Below are positions 21,246 through 21,597 of a stretch of DNA of 21,597 nucleotides, piece by piece. Numbering within the stretch: position 1 is the stretch's first letter; every line of letters begins with the position of its first letter. Source of the stretch: HGM13006 sp964514175 (GTDB taxonomy: Bacteria; Bacillota; Clostridia; Oscillospirales; Oscillospiraceae); the NCBI GenBank assembly GCA_964514175.1, contig CAZEPQ010000014.1, positions 1 through 21,597 on the forward strand, read 5' to 3'. Under the pieces are notes generated by a model that saw nothing but the letters and a program-made list of their open reading frames with translations, searched no databases and had not been told where the DNA came from. Both the position numbers and the translations under genes were made by a program.

Positions 21246-21597
21246 ATGAAGAAATTACTTGCTATGCTCCTGGCCCTGGCAATGGTCCTGGGTCTGGTTG
21301 CCTGCGGCGGCTCCACCGAGTCTGCTGCTGAGGCCGCCACCAGCGAAGTCAGCGAGACCGCAGCAGCTCCTGCTGAGGAAGAAGCTCCCGCCGAAGAGGA
21401 AGCTGCTCCCGCCGAAGAGGAAGGCTCTGTTGCAGAAGAGGCTCCCGCAGAAGAGGCTGAAGATGACGGCCTCATCTCCACTGACTACGTCTATGAGCTG
21501 CCTCTGTTTGAAGAGGGTGAATACACCTTCTCCATGTGGGTTTCCTTCTCCGACAACATGTCTGAGTTCATGCCCAACCAGTTCAATGACAACAAGG
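21246..21597 (+). CDS. Lipoprotein, probable extracellular solute-binding protein (3' end beyond window)
   Basis: The first 117 residues are visible. A lipoprotein signal (MKKLLAMLLALAMVLGLVACGG) has the lipobox LVAC, so lipidation is at Cys20. A very acidic Ala/Glu/Pro linker (about 23-76) with repeated APAEEEAPAEEE-type units follows. The mature domain begins GEYTFSMWVSFSDNMSEFMPNQ, which resembles the start of clostridial ABC-transporter solute-binding proteins of the family 1 (sugar) type. The ATG at 21246 has AGAGG 6 bases upstream. The ligand, and whether transporter permeases follow, lie outside the window. Confidence 0.8.
   Translation, partial: MKKLLAMLLALAMVLGLVACGGSTESAAEAATSEVSETAAAPAEEEAPAEEEAAPAEEEGSVAEEAPAEEAEDDGLISTDYVYELPLFEEGEYTFSMWVSFSDNMSEFMPNQFNDNK

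Overview
The window looks like a chromosomal segment of an anaerobic, Gram-positive-type (monoderm) member of the Clostridia, most likely an Oscillospiraceae-like gut bacterium. This is inferred from the moderately GC-rich coding style, AGGAGG-type ribosome sites, the clostridial lipoprotein leader (MKKLLAMLLALAMVLG... ending in a VAC lipobox), an SLH-anchored surface protein, the lepA-hemW pair typical of Firmicutes, and an acetyl-CoA hydrolase/CoA-transferase of the type used in butyrate and related acid metabolism. No species call is possible. No tRNA, rRNA, CRISPR array, insertion sequence, phage gene or integrase was seen.

Layout. (1) 58-1098 (+): M42-family metallo-aminopeptidase. (2) 1140-4200 (-): a two-gene unit, a sodium:solute symporter followed 29 bp later by a membrane-anchored class A beta-lactamase-fold serine hydrolase with an 11-residue-repeat stalk. 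A good promoter lies upstream and a strong terminator closes the unit. (3) 4202-8878 (-): a 1558-residue secreted mosaic surface protein with beta-helix-like repeats, MBG-like domains, InlB-type repeats and three C-terminal SLH domains. (4) 9110-13090 (+): lepA, hemW and an SDR oxidoreductase with short gaps behind one strong promoter, ending at an inverted-repeat terminator. (5) 13003-13173: intergenic space carrying three related GC-rich palindromic repeats. (6) 13188-14550 (-): acetyl-CoA hydrolase/CoA-transferase with its own promoter. (7) 14614-15111 (-): a GNAT acetyltransferase whose conserved N-terminal part has no normal start codon. (8) 15165-20507 (+): a tightly packed operon of MarR regulator, ABC exporter half 1, ABC exporter half 2 and a FabG-like SDR. 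It has a consensus promoter overlapped by a MarR-type inverted-repeat operator and a UUCG-loop terminator. (9) 20534-21101 (+): an ASCH-domain protein with its own promoter and hairpin. (10) 21246-end (+): the start of a lipoprotein that resembles an extracellular solute-binding protein, cut by the window edge.

How the genes work together. The best-integrated unit is the MarR/ABC/ABC/SDR operon. The two ABC halves have complementary defects: half 1 lacks the catalytic Glu and the switch His, while half 2 has a changed signature motif. This predicts an obligate heterodimeric exporter with one working ATP site, repressed by its MarR protein. The FabG-like gene overlaps the second half by ATGA, so it is probably translationally coupled to it, and half 2 has an unusual Gly/Lys-rich C-terminal tail. 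This operon, the hendecad stalk of the serine hydrolase and the palindromic repeats are the most interesting parts. I see no convincing evidence of a wholly new defence or mobile system.
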